Shown here: piece by piece, positions 45,077-55,663 of the stretch
Layout: each line of letters begins with the position of its first letter
Position numbering within the stretch: position 1 is the stretch's first letter
NCBI GenBank assembly: GCA_015680685.1
Contig: MNCI01033523.1
Span: 422,372-486,371, forward strand
DNA length: 64,000 bases
Source of the DNA: Gnetum montanum
Taxonomy: Eukaryota; Streptophyta; Gnetopsida; Gnetales; Gnetaceae
Direction: 5' to 3'
The notes under the pieces: model-generated
Told to the model about the DNA's origin: nothing
Databases searched by the model: none
Seen by the model: only the letters and a program-made list of their open reading frames with translations
Position numbers and translations under genes: made by a program

Positions 45077-46391
45077 GTGAAGGTGTAGGTGCATAGAGAT
45101 GTGGAGGATGATAAGGATATAGATATGGATTTTCCCCTCAAGTAGATGGTGAATGTGTTTGGTGGTACTCTGGAGGATAATAGTGATGTTGGAATGATGC
45201 ATGGCCTACCAAACTTCTAAGAAAGATGAGGTGCTAAACATAGTACCCGTATGGATTTGGTTTTCTATAAGGGTACTACTACCTTGGTGGTGGCATTCAA
45301 CACGATTATGGTTGATACCACTATTGCTATTGTTCATATAGTTGTGGAGGAGTTCCACTTGGGTAGTAAGCTTNATGCCACCACCAAGGTAGTAGTACCC
45401 TTATAGAAAACCAAATCCATACGAGTACTATGTTTAGCAACTCGTCTTTCTTAGAAGTTTGGTAGGCCATGCATCATTCCAGCATCACTATTATCCTCCA
45501 GAGTACCACCAAACACATTCACCATCTACTTGAGGGGAAAATCCATATCTATATCCTTATCATCCTCCACATCTCTATGCACCTACACCTTCACCTTTAA
45601 CTCAATTACCTTTTGCTTCGTTCATGTAGAGTGAAATTCCTTCATATCCATAATAATGAAATGCTACAAGGGTTGTACAGTCATAACCAGTAATTCAACC
45701 AAGTAGTCTAGATAATTGATCAAGGAAATGACCTTTCTTCTAGCCCAGAAATCCTCTCTAGCCCTCACAACCTACTCTAGTTTATCGTCCTACATCTCTA
45801 GTACCCCTACCTAGCATGTAGGCAAGCTCCAAGCAAATTACCTTACCCTCAAGGTAGTCCAAGATAGTTCCACTAGCAACAAAAAGATTACTACCCAAGT
45901 GGAACTCCTCCACAACTATATGAACAATAGCAATAGTGGTATCAACCATAATCGTGTTGAATGCCACCACCAAGGTAGTAGTACCCTTATAGAAAACCAA
46001 ATCCATACGGGTACTATGTTTAGCACCTCATCTTTCTTAGAAGTTTGGTAGGCCATGCATCATTCCAACATCACTATTATCCTCCAGAGTACCACCAAAC
46101 ACATTCACCATCTACTTGAGGGAAAAATCCATATCTATATCCTTATCATCCTCCACATCTCTATGCACCTACACCTTCACTTTTAACTCAGTTACCTTTT
46201 GCTTTGTTCATGTAGAGTGAAATTCCTTCATATCCATAATAATGAAATGCTACAAGGGTTGTACAGTCATAACCAGTAATTCAACCAAGTAGTCTAGATA
46301 ATTGATCAAGGAAATGACCTTTCTTCTAGCCCAAAAATCCTCTCTAGCCCTCACAACCTACTCTAGTTTATTGCCCTACATCTCTAGTACC
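45077..46391. repeat. Inverted and tandem copies next to the gap (probable misassembly)
   Basis: 45,077-45,373 is the near-exact reverse complement of about 45,890-46,185. 45,375-45,805 and 45,961-46,391 are near-exact direct copies, 586 bases apart. A single N at 45,374 separates the inverted piece from the first direct copy. The coding content is the Pro/Tyr/His-rich end of gag on the plus strand (minus strand in the inverted piece). The Ns at both edges suggest a short contig placed backwards plus a duplicated overlap, not biology. Confidence 0.8.
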
Positions 46392-46479
46392 CTCATCCTC
46401 TACATCAAATACCTCCAAGCACCCTTCAAACTAAGTACCACCTAGGATTCACACTATAATGCTAACTCATGTTGTTTCT

Positions 46480-46990
46480 AACTAGATCAAGGCTGGAAAC
46501 CTTCCTACAAAAAGATCTGATCTAGGAAGTCTACTCATCTTTCTACAGTTTGCTAGACAAGAGCCATGAAAGGCTCTTCTTGACTCTAGTTCTAGAGTTA
46601 ACCTCATCTCCCATGATATGTACAAGGCCTGGAACCTACCACCTATTAAGAAGAGCAACATCCATTTAGAATTAGTAGATCAGTCGATTACGGTCCCTTT
46701 GGGATTAGTAGAGGACATTGTAACCATAGTTTGTGGGTGGTCCTATCCTACTAATTTTTTGGTAATCAAGGTGAAAAACTGCAAAAGTGACTTCCCCATC
46801 ATCATAAAAAGGGCTTAGTTAAGCACAATCAATGCTCAAATGGGTAGAAGGAACCTATCTCTCAAAATATCTAAGGAAAATGCGTTAGGCAAAATTAAGA
46901 AGAAGCATATTCTATGCATCGCATATAACGATAATGGGTGTAATTGCGTGCAAAACATTTGGTCAATAAAAAGCATGTACATTAAGGCAT
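46480..46990 (+). pseudogene. Element E protease
   Basis: The retroviral-type aspartic protease reads LLDSSSRVNLISHDMY (46,575 on), where the catalytic DSG is now DSS, then NIHLELVDQSITVPLGLVED and IVTIVCGWSYPTNFLVI, the usual second half. It lies between gag and RT as expected. Element F has the same region on the minus strand with an intact LLDSGS. Confidence 0.8.
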
Positions 46991-47219
46991 GCAATTCGCG
47001 TGCATAAGAAATTAATATTCAATGATTTCTATATGCAACAACCATAAAGTAGTAGGGCACCCAATGGCTAATAGTTGATTTAGATAGCAACATAATATGC
47101 ATGGAGCCAATTGAGAGCTTAACTTATGCATGTGTTGAAGGCATGGATAAAATTGAACAAGTCCATTTCTAACTCTTTAATGAGGATGATGATAACTATT
47201 GGGGAGAGTTAGAGATCCC

Positions 47220-48930
47220 TGATCACTTCAAGCAAGAGCCCTTAGAACTAAAAACTTTACCAATTGGTATGGAGTATGTATTTCTAAAGAATGGTAAATT
47301 AGCCATCATTAATGCCAAACTTTCTCTTGAACAAAAAGAAAAGTTGTTGAAAGTAGTGAATAAATGGTCAACAGCCTTTGCTTGATCATATCTAGAGCTA
47401 ATAGGAATCAATCCAAGGATATGCCAGCACTGCATTTACACCAACCAAGCCATGAAGCCTAGAAGGTAGTAACAGAGGCGGTTGAACCCAAAATTAAAAT
47501 AAATTGTCAAAGAGGAGATAGAACAACTCGTCAAGGTAGGGTTTATCTATCCAATTGTCGATAGTGAGTGGGTTAGCCCACTCGTAATTGTACCAAAGAA
47601 GGGTGGTAAATGATGGGTTTGCATTGACTTTAGGTTGTTAAATATGGAAGAATTTAAGGATCACTTTCCTTTGCCATTTGTGGATCAAGTATTAGATACC
47701 ATATCTATGCATTGTTATTATAGTTTCTTGGATGGTTATAGTGGCTATAATCAAATCCAAATTGCACTAGAAGACCAAGCCAAGACAACATTCACTAGTT
47801 CCTAATGGACTTTTGCATATTGTAAGATGTCATTTGGCCTATGCAATGCCCCTACAACATTTCAATGCTTGGTCCTTAGTATCTTTCAACAATAGATCAG
47901 TAGCGATGTTAAAGTTTTCATGGATGACTTCTCCACCTATGGAGCTACATTTCAATAAGCCTTGGACCGACTTGAGTAAGTATTGAAAAGATGGGTTAAG
48001 ACAAACCTATGGCTCAACTGGTAAAAGATCGATCTCATGGTCCAAGAAGGTATTGTGCTAGGGCATCATTTTTTGTAGAAAAGGATTAAGGAAGACCTAG
48101 AAAAGATAAGGGTCATCCAAAGAATAACACATCAACTAGAGATCATTAAAGATGTTCGATCATTTCTTGGACACACTAGTTACTACCAGTGATTTATTAA
48201 GAATTTCTCTAAGATTGTAAAGCCATCAATAGAACTTATAAACAAAGATGCACCTTTCATTTGGAATAAGGAATGTGAACACACATTCCAATAATTAAAG
48301 GAGAAACTCATAGAAACACTAATCCTATGAGTAATAGATTGGTCCAAACCATTCCATATCATGACAGACACATCTAACTATGCTTTGGGAGTAATACTCA
48401 CATAGATGGATGATAAGAAATATCTATATTATATCCACTACATGAGTATTATGGGGGAACAACACCACAAAGAAGGAATTAATGGTAGTGGTGTATGCAC
48501 TAGAAAAGTTTAGACATTATGTGCTAGGTTATAAGATATTTGTGCATATGAACAATAGTACAATTTGCTTCCTCATGAATAAGTTGACGGTGAGCCCTTG
48601 TGTTATACAGTGGCTTATGATCTTGCAAGAATTTGATCTTACTATGGTAGATCGAAAAGAGACCAAGAATGTGGTCATTAACCATCTTGCTCACTTAAGA
48701 TGGGATAAGAAAGAGGAGGAATGCCCACTCTCTAATCAATTTCTAGATGAACTCCTCTTTATTGGAACAATAAATGAACAAATGCCTAAAAAAGAAATAT
48801 GGTATAATTACATCCTCACATATCTTCTCACTCAAGAGATGCCACAAGACTTGGATTTAAAAAAACTAACAATTTCTTCATTAAGTCAAATACTTTATCG
48901 AAATCAATGGACACCTTTACAAAGTGTGTG
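47220..48930 (+). pseudogene. Element E reverse transcriptase and RNase H (Athila type)
   Basis: RT motifs in order: SEWVSPLVIVPKKGGK (about 47,562), FPLPFVDQVLD (about 47,667), YSFLDGYSGYNQIQIA, FAYCKMSFGLCNAPTTFQC and VFMDDFSTYGATFQ (about 47,913). The DDFS-YG form of the active site fits the Athila lineage. The connection region (VRSFLGHTSYYQ, FSKIVKP) leads to RNase H: DTSNYALGVIL (about 48,370), then an open piece 48,482-48,934 with VYALEKFRHYVLGYKIFVHM and INHLAHL. Several TAG/TAA interrupt it. RT copies element RNA to cDNA; this one is dead but fairly well preserved. Confidence 0.88.
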
Positions 48931-48934
48931 CTAA

Positions 48935-49990
48935 TGGCCTAATTCGTTGGTGTGTCCTTGATGAAGATCAACGATGCATTCTCTAGGATGCTCATGAAGG
49001 GCCTTGCAGAGGTCACTATGTAAAGGGATGCATGGCCATAAAAATCTTGATGGTAAGATACTATTGGCCTACGATCTTTAGGGATGCCCACCATTTTGTT
49101 AAGTCTTGTGAACATTTTCAATGTAACGGGGGGATGACTGCAAGCATGGAAGGTCCTTAATAGTGGATTCAACCACTAGAACCTTTTGACATATGGGGTG
49201 TTAACTTCATGGGTCTCATCACATCCATGTCTAATGGAAAAGCATATATTATAGTAGTAGTTGACTATTGCACGAAATGGGCTGAAATGGTAACCATTAT
49301 AGATTGCACATCATGCACTACCACTATATTTATACAACAACATATTGTAAATAGGTTTGGGGTGTCATGTTCACTAATTTCTGATAATGGAGCTCATTTC
49401 ATAGGTGCCATATTTAAAAAACTAATGCAATGCTTGGGGGTAGAACATAAATTAACAACACCTTACCACCCCCAAGCCAATGATCAAGCAGAGGTAACCA
49501 ACCTGGAGATTACAAAAATATTAACATGAACTATTACCAAATATAGGAAGGATTGGAGCACAAAACTTCATGATGCTCTTTAGGTTTAGTGATCAACTTG
49601 GAAACTTCCTATTGGATATTCTCCCTATGAGTTAGTATATAGGAAACTTTCAATGCTCCCAATTTAATCTGAGCTTCATACATTTTCAATGACCTATGAT
49701 CTAAACCTTAACCTAAGTTTAGCATAAAAGGAAAGATTGATCAATTTGAATGTGCTAGACAAAAATTACTTAGTGGTCCTATCTTTGAATGAGGTGAACA
49801 AGCCATTCAACAAGCAACACCATGACCTTAGAATTAGGAAAGTAAGGTTTCAACTAGGAGATAAGGTCCTCTACTAGAACCCCACACATCTATCTCAAAA
49901 GGAAAAATTTCAGACATTATGGGAGGGACCTTATATAATTGGTCAAACCTTATCCTCTAGGACCATGATAATTTAAAAACCTAATAGCCC
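48935..49990 (+). pseudogene. Element E integrase
   Basis: The zinc domain reads HEGPCRGHYVKGCMAIKILM, YYWPTIFRDAHHFVKSCEHF and QC, with an intact HHCC set. The catalytic core is open at 49,209-49,529: VVDYCTKWAEMVTI, NRFGVSCSLISDNGAHFIG, TTPYHPQANDQAEVTN, with both core Asp residues visible; the Glu of the DDE triad is expected at QAE. The C-terminal GKGPF-like text (LWEGPYIIGQT) is near 49,920. Stops appear only outside the core. It would insert element cDNA into chromosomes. Confidence 0.85.
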
Positions 49991-50117
49991 AAATAAAAGC
50001 ATTTGGTGAATATCCAACAAGTCAAACCTTTCCCAGAACCAAGACTAGCTAGTGTAACTATCGCCTCAACTGATGGACACCCACATTCTATTTTTTGGAT
50101 CTCCTCCTTCGAACTCA

Positions 50118-50313
50118 ATTGTGGGGGAGATGGCCATCTGTGCTGACCATTACCATGACCTCTTAGTTTTTCTACCTTTTTTTTCACATATTTGATTTTA
50201 CAAATTTTTAATTTTTGATTTTCAAATTTTTTGAATTTTATACCATTTTTAGTACATTTAAATTTTCTTAATTCTTTTAGACTCTATGATATATATTTTA
50301 CTTTATTTTATTT
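50118..50313 (+). other. First polypurine tract and T-rich spacer, element E
   Basis: TTGTGGGGGAGATGGCCATC (50,119-50,138) follows the end of pol, then a T-rich spacer. The same tract is found in F (62,602-62,617, minus strand). At 50,314 the sequence is interrupted by element C. Confidence 0.65.
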
Positions 50314-51155
50314 TGATGAGTCATGGTCTACTAAGCCCCAATATCGAGTACATGATACCACAACCTAGATATGATATCATGTACACGATATTGTAATTCT
50401 TGAGTTAGCCTATAAATACAGCACTCAGGTGCACAACAAGATAATAATTAGATCACTAGAGAATTAGAAATTCATTTCTTTTCTCATAGTTAGTTTTAGT
50501 GTTCTTTCCAAGTGCATGCCCGCAGTGTGATGCTTGTAATTGTACGAAATCTTTGTTCAATTCTGACGTACTTGGACATGCACATGATCAGCAATAAAGA
50601 TCGAGATTGCTCCATCATTGCAGCAATCACTTAGCTTTTAATTTTTTAATTGTTAATTATTTATTGCTATTTTCTTAGTTAATATTTCTTTTATCACCAT
50701 TTACTATTTTTGTTGTTAATGTGGAATGAATACACCTTAATCACAAACATTTAAGTGTAACTACGTGGTAACCCAGTAGTGTATCAAGTAGTGCTTCGAG
50801 TGATGGGTGCTTGGTAATCCTGGAAGTAGTACACAAAGTCCAAGATGCATACAAGGATGAATGCTCATCACACTTAGGCTAGCTTAGATCTCATTTCCTA
50901 TTGCCCATTGGCTTAATTCAGTTATCTCTCATTGTACTTGGGAGTAGCATAGTAGTAGGGGTCACATCATACACCTCACTTTGGACTAAACCATACATGA
51001 TAAAGTAAATACTAGTCCAAGTGGGAAGACAACCAACTAAAATTCATGCATAACTGTCTAGGTGCCACAACTAGTCCATCCATGGAGTTCAACTGGATTA
51101 TGTGTACATGCTCATATTTGTATGGTTGAGCGTAGGGGTACCTTGTCACTCATCA
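50314..51155 (+). mobile_element. Element C 5' LTR
   Basis: 842 bp, from TGATGAGTCATGG to GTCACTCATCA. U3 has decayed GATATC/GTAC inverted boxes, then TATAAATA (50,411-50,418). GCAATAAAGATCGAGATTGC at 50,590 on is the poly(A) region. It matches the LTR at 58,646 along its length. Confidence 0.93.
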
Positions 51156-51156
51156 T

Positions 51157-51174
51157 TGGCGCCATTGTTGGAGA
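51157..51174 (+). other. tRNA-Asp primer binding site, element C
   Basis: TGGCGCCATTGTTGGAGA matches the tRNA-Asp complement at 14 of 18 positions, with transitions elsewhere. It starts two bases after the LTR. Confidence 0.85.
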
Positions 51175-51289
51175 TGATGCTAGTTATCTAGATTAGTTAT
51201 ATTATACAAGATCACTGTAATAGGATATTAACAATATATCCTTCAGAAAAAGAAATTAAATTCAATTAAGTTACACATAATTCATGACA

Positions 51290-53660
51290 ATGTCTCTTTC
51301 ACAAGACAACAATAACGTAACATCTGGCAAGGAGATTCATTGGAGAACCAATGAAATCTATGATGAAGAAGAAGTTTGGAGTACTCAATCTTATGAAAGT
51401 TTCATATGTTCATAGACATCCCAATGATACTCAAGGAATTTTGTCATCCAAGTCAGACACCTCTAGTGAATATGGGACATCTCCTAGAATGAGGGGGCTT
51501 GTAAGGCCTAGGACCTTGTCAATGGATACCAAGAGTACATCAAGGGATGATTGGGAGACTTACAAGAGTGTGATGAGTCTTCTAGTTCTATGTCTTCCTC
51601 TACTCTTTCAACGTTGGGTTGTGACACAAATAACTATTCCTTAAGGGGTCGACATAGAAATAAAAATTGAACCAATAGGAAAAATTAAGAACACCAACAT
51701 GAACATAGACAACATTATCCCAACTCACGAACTCAGAACCTATTTAGCAATGATGAACCCCTACTAGCCACTAAGAGCCTACTTCATATAACATAGGCCA
51801 TTCAGATATCTTATAGGCATCGTAAGGAAAGTTTTCTACCCTAGCTTGATTTAAACAAATTTCCTATGTTCTCAGGGGGCTATGATTTAGATCCACAACA
51901 TCATTTACAAGCCTTCTATGATGCTTGTGTATATGGAACAACATTGAGAATGGATGGAAAAGGCTTAAGCTCTTCCCTATGATACTCATTGGCCAAGCTA
52001 AAATATGGTACAAGTCTTTAAAATTGAATTCAATTCACCATTGGCCTATAATGATAAACCTCTTCAATGAAAGATATCAAACCTATACAAGAGTGTCAAC
52101 CTTGAGGAGAAAAATCCAAGAATCTAAACAAGGGAAACATGAACCCTTGGACATGGCCTTAGAAAGATATTACTCTTTGTTAGACAAATGTTGAAGCCAT
52201 GGGTTCTTCGAGGAAAGGCTAATGCATCACATCATGGATGGGCTTTGTAATAAAACAAGGGAGATCCTAGGGATGTATGCCCCCAAGTCAGCTACATGAA
52301 CTATGAACCCATCAATTCCAAGAGCTTATTAAGTAGGTAGCAAAAGAAGAAGGAGAAATAGCCAAATGGAGAACGTTAAAAAATCTCAATAGGACCAAAC
52401 TCTTGAAATAACAGAGGTCCATAATCATGAAGAGGAGAAACAAACTCATCTCGAGGAGGTTAAAATCTCCCCACCTTTGCCCATACTAAAATCACTAGAT
52501 GAAATTAAGGCAAAGATTAACAAGATGATGGAGTGGGTGCATGAAAAATGTGGAGAATATGCAGACATTATTAGAGGGAGATCCACACAAGATAACTTTA
52601 ATGAACAAAACAAATAGAGGATACCAAACCTAGAAACAAGACATAACACCATTCAATAATTAGAAATAAGGGCTAAAGAAAAGGAGGATAGGGGCTCAAT
52701 CGCAAATCATAAGTATCAATGTAATGTTTTCTTGTATGATCACCCTAAAGGCCAATGCCCAATCCTCTTACATCTACATGAGCATTGAGGAGGAATGTTA
52801 CATCCAAATTTTTTACAAAATTACTATGCTCAACTACAGTGGCAAAACCCCTAGTCATGGGGGAGGCGATCACCAAACTAGCCACACCCTTCGTATCACC
52901 CAAAACTAAGTGCTTATTATGTTCAAAACCATGTTTCTCCAATTGGATCAACATCCTCTACTTCACCTCATCATTATTACTCTCCCAAGTATGTCCTCTC
53001 CTATGGGATCACAACCTCATGTTCCTTACACTCCTTCTTACTTTCAATATTCTCCTCCTTCACCTCCTTCTACATCACCACTAGTTGTACTAGAAGGTTT
53101 TGCACCATAACACTAACCAATGAATACTACTTGTGCTACTACTATCAACATTAGTGAGAGTCCTCCACAACATTAGAAGTGTCCTTTCTTTAGGCATGAC
53201 CATAGAAAGAGAAAACATGGTTCTGAAACCATTGCATCCTCCAACTCAACACATACCTAGCACTATGATGCACCTTCCTTTTCAAACTTAACACCTCCTG
53301 TTACCTTATCCTGACCACCAATTAATACTCTAACAACCCAGCAACCCAATGAATATAACAACGTGAGGAGACATAATGATGCTTGCATACCATATTGTGA
53401 TCATGGATGCCATAGTAGGTTAGCTTCTTATCACATGACCACATTTAATAATCTACCCCACTATGCTTACTTTAATCAAGTGTGTGTACCCCAATTTGGG
53501 TACGTTCCTGCAACTACACCAAAAGATATCTAGTGGTTTGGATATGACCAAACCCCAATATTTTCCACATGCATGGATTCTAACTTTCCATTTATTAATT
53601 CTTGTCATGATCAAAGGTTTAGTCATGGGGGATACCCCTCATTTTAACAAGCAGAATTAG
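51290..53660 (+). pseudogene. Element C gag (decayed)
   Basis: From about 51,290 the text MSLSQDNNN, KEIHWRTNEIYDEE aligns with B. The core reads FPMFSGGYDLDPQHHLQAFY then (51,925-52,194) KRLKLFPMILIGQAKIWYKS, NLFNERYQTYTRVSTLRRKI, HEPLDMALERYYSLLDKC, and MHHIMDGLCNKTREILG. A coiled linker follows (ILKSLDEIKAKINKMMEWVH), then a knuckle remnant near 52,728, a Pro/Ser-rich tail (52,960-53,110) and a Cys/His-rich end (CIPYCDHGCHSRLASYHMTT). Stops and a frameshift near 51,350 are present. There is no protease. Confidence 0.8.
53622..53640 (+). other. First polypurine tract, element C
   Basis: GTCATGGGGGATACCCCTC, followed by the T-rich spacer with GGTTTTACAATTTTTTTTTA. Position and context match B, D and E. 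Confidence 0.6.
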
Positions 53661-55046
53661 TAAATGTTTTTCCTTTTCTTTGGTTTTACAATTTTTTTTT
53701 AATTTCTAATTTTTTCATTTCTTATTTTCCAACTTGTGGTTTTATCTTTTGTGGGTAATTTCATCTATGAATAAAATACTCATGTAACTAGTTAGATGAG
53801 GCATTGTTCTTTGTTATCGAGTCACAAGTGATTAATTATTTGGACAATGAGCCCACAACATCCAACCACCCATTCTATTAATAAGAGGTTCTTGCTCTGG
53901 GTATGATGATATTCTTGTTATCATCAAAACTTAAAGTAAATTTGTACTCATTATGGCCAGAGAGAAGAGTGATAGACTAAGGGGGAATGACAAGGGTGTG
54001 ACATCAAGGAGACTTGTGGATTCTCTTTGGTGACATCTATTTGTGCTATCATGCAGCTTGGTTATACTAAGATCCTTGTAGATCTAACGAGAAATGGAAG
54101 TAAGAGTTGTAATAAAGGTACTCAATAAAGGAACTCAATGTTGTTCTAGGGGTCCCACTATAAAGACATGCACCCATTCCTAAAGGTTGGTGGCTTCTCT
54201 AGATCACCTTTGGAAAAGACCAAGTGCAAAAGCAGCTAGAAGAAGAAGAAAGAAAAGAAGAAAAGAAAGAAGTAAAGTAGAAAAGAAATGCACAAGACAA
54301 AAAATGTGCTGAAAAAAAATCCAAATCACTCCTCACTTGCACAAAACACCAAGTGATCGTACACCTTGCTATCATGATGCTCTTATGGTCATCTATCATT
54401 GGGATGAAATAATGCAATTTCAATGATCGGAGGTATAGACTTGGTTTTGATCTTGGATTGAAAGGCTAATGGTACTTTAATCACGCACAACACTTAGGAT
54501 TCATTATGCCTAGGGTAGGTTACCTCATGTCTCGATCTTTGCAATCCCTTCTATAATTCATCTCATCTCATAGTCCAAGTACTTCTAACTTGTGTCTTGT
54601 GTGGCATAGAATTTGTACCTCATAGTAGTGGTACTTAACATGTGTGTGTTTGGTTGCATAGGTGCGGGTTGCATTTAACCCTTCTAGTGCTTATGGACAT
54701 TTTAAGGTGTGGTTATGTAAGGCATTATAGGTTGGAACTTGCTTTGGGGAGGATCCACTTATGTGACTTTTGTAATTTTTACTTATTGCACACCACCACA
54801 TCATTTTATGCCCTCTGAGTATTCCATTTTCAAATCTATTCTTTTCTTTATCGTCATTTTAGTCAAACATTCCTTAGAACCATTACATGTCCTTTTTCCT
54901 CATCCTTTTCAAAAACCTTCATTGTATGACTCCACTTCACTACACTTTTGGTACCTCAATTTCCACTTGCCATTATCCAAGACCTTTCAAATTTACCTCA
55001 AATCCTTCAATTTTGGACTAAAAACTCAAACAATCATTAATTATAC
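53661..55046 (+). other. Conserved non-coding 3' domain, element C
   Basis: No gene. Shared with B, D and F: AAGGGTGTGACATCAAGGAG near 53,992, CTATCATTGGGATGAAATAA near 54,393, and GCTTTGGGGAGGATCCACTT at 54,741-54,760. The intervening text aligns loosely with the B domain on the opposite strand. Confidence 0.65.
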
Positions 55047-55151
55047 TCAGTACCCTATCTTGGTTTGGATGTGATATTGGGTACCCGATACTGGGTCCAA
55101 CACAATATAGGGTATGTGCTATTGCATACGCGATATTGTGTCTATAAAAAG
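55047..55151 (+). promoter_or_regulatory. Internal U3-like promoter before ORF2, element C
   Basis: Boxes GATATTGGGTACCCGATACT and GCATACGCGATATTG, of the same GATATC/GTAC kind as the element's LTR U3, are followed by TCTATAAAAAG (55,141-55,151). It lies about 260 bases before the ORF2 intron donor. Confidence 0.55.
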
Positions 55152-55413
55152 TATATATATGGGACCCCTATGCACTATAGAAATCATTTTCAAAAATTGA
55201 TGCAAGGGGAGTTGTTCAAATTTTCTTTCATAATTTTCAGAGCTTTGCGAGTCTAAATTCAACTTCCAATATTTTTCTCTTTGATACTCTAATTTCTTTT
55301 TTGATTGAACCTAATTAAACCTGAAGTTTTTAACTTAGTCGTGGGGGAGGGATACTATAGAATTTGTGCATACCTTTTTCAAAATTTGATATCATCCAAA
55401 GGATATCATAGGG

Positions 55414-55663
55414 GTAAGTGCTATCAAAAATTCATGCCAAACTAATTTTCTTCCTTCATCCAAGTTATTTAAGGTATTATATGTGCCACCTAAAGACATT
55501 AGGTTTGACATTAAGCTTTTAGGGAAACTTCCTTGAAAACTTTTTAACTCCTAAATCATAGTAAATAAAGAATTAAATAGTTATTAAAGGTAATAAGTAA
55601 GGTATAAGATAATCGAATTTCTTTAAATAACCTTACTAATAATTGGTACTTGTGTGATTACAT
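55414..55663 (+). other. 5'-UTR intron of ORF2, element C
   Basis: The donor GTAAGT begins at 55,414 in ATCATAGGG|GTAAGTG. The acceptor region ends TGTGTGATTACAT directly before the ATG at 55,664; element B has TTTGATTTCAG there, so the C acceptor G appears mutated to T. A purine-rich tract GTGGGGGAGGGA (about 55,345) lies in the leader exon, as in B. Confidence 0.5.

Noticed and set aside
45077-46391. Real inverted repeat or foldback element
   Set aside because: Bounded by Ns and near-exact, unlike surrounding decayed DNA; assembly artefact is simpler.
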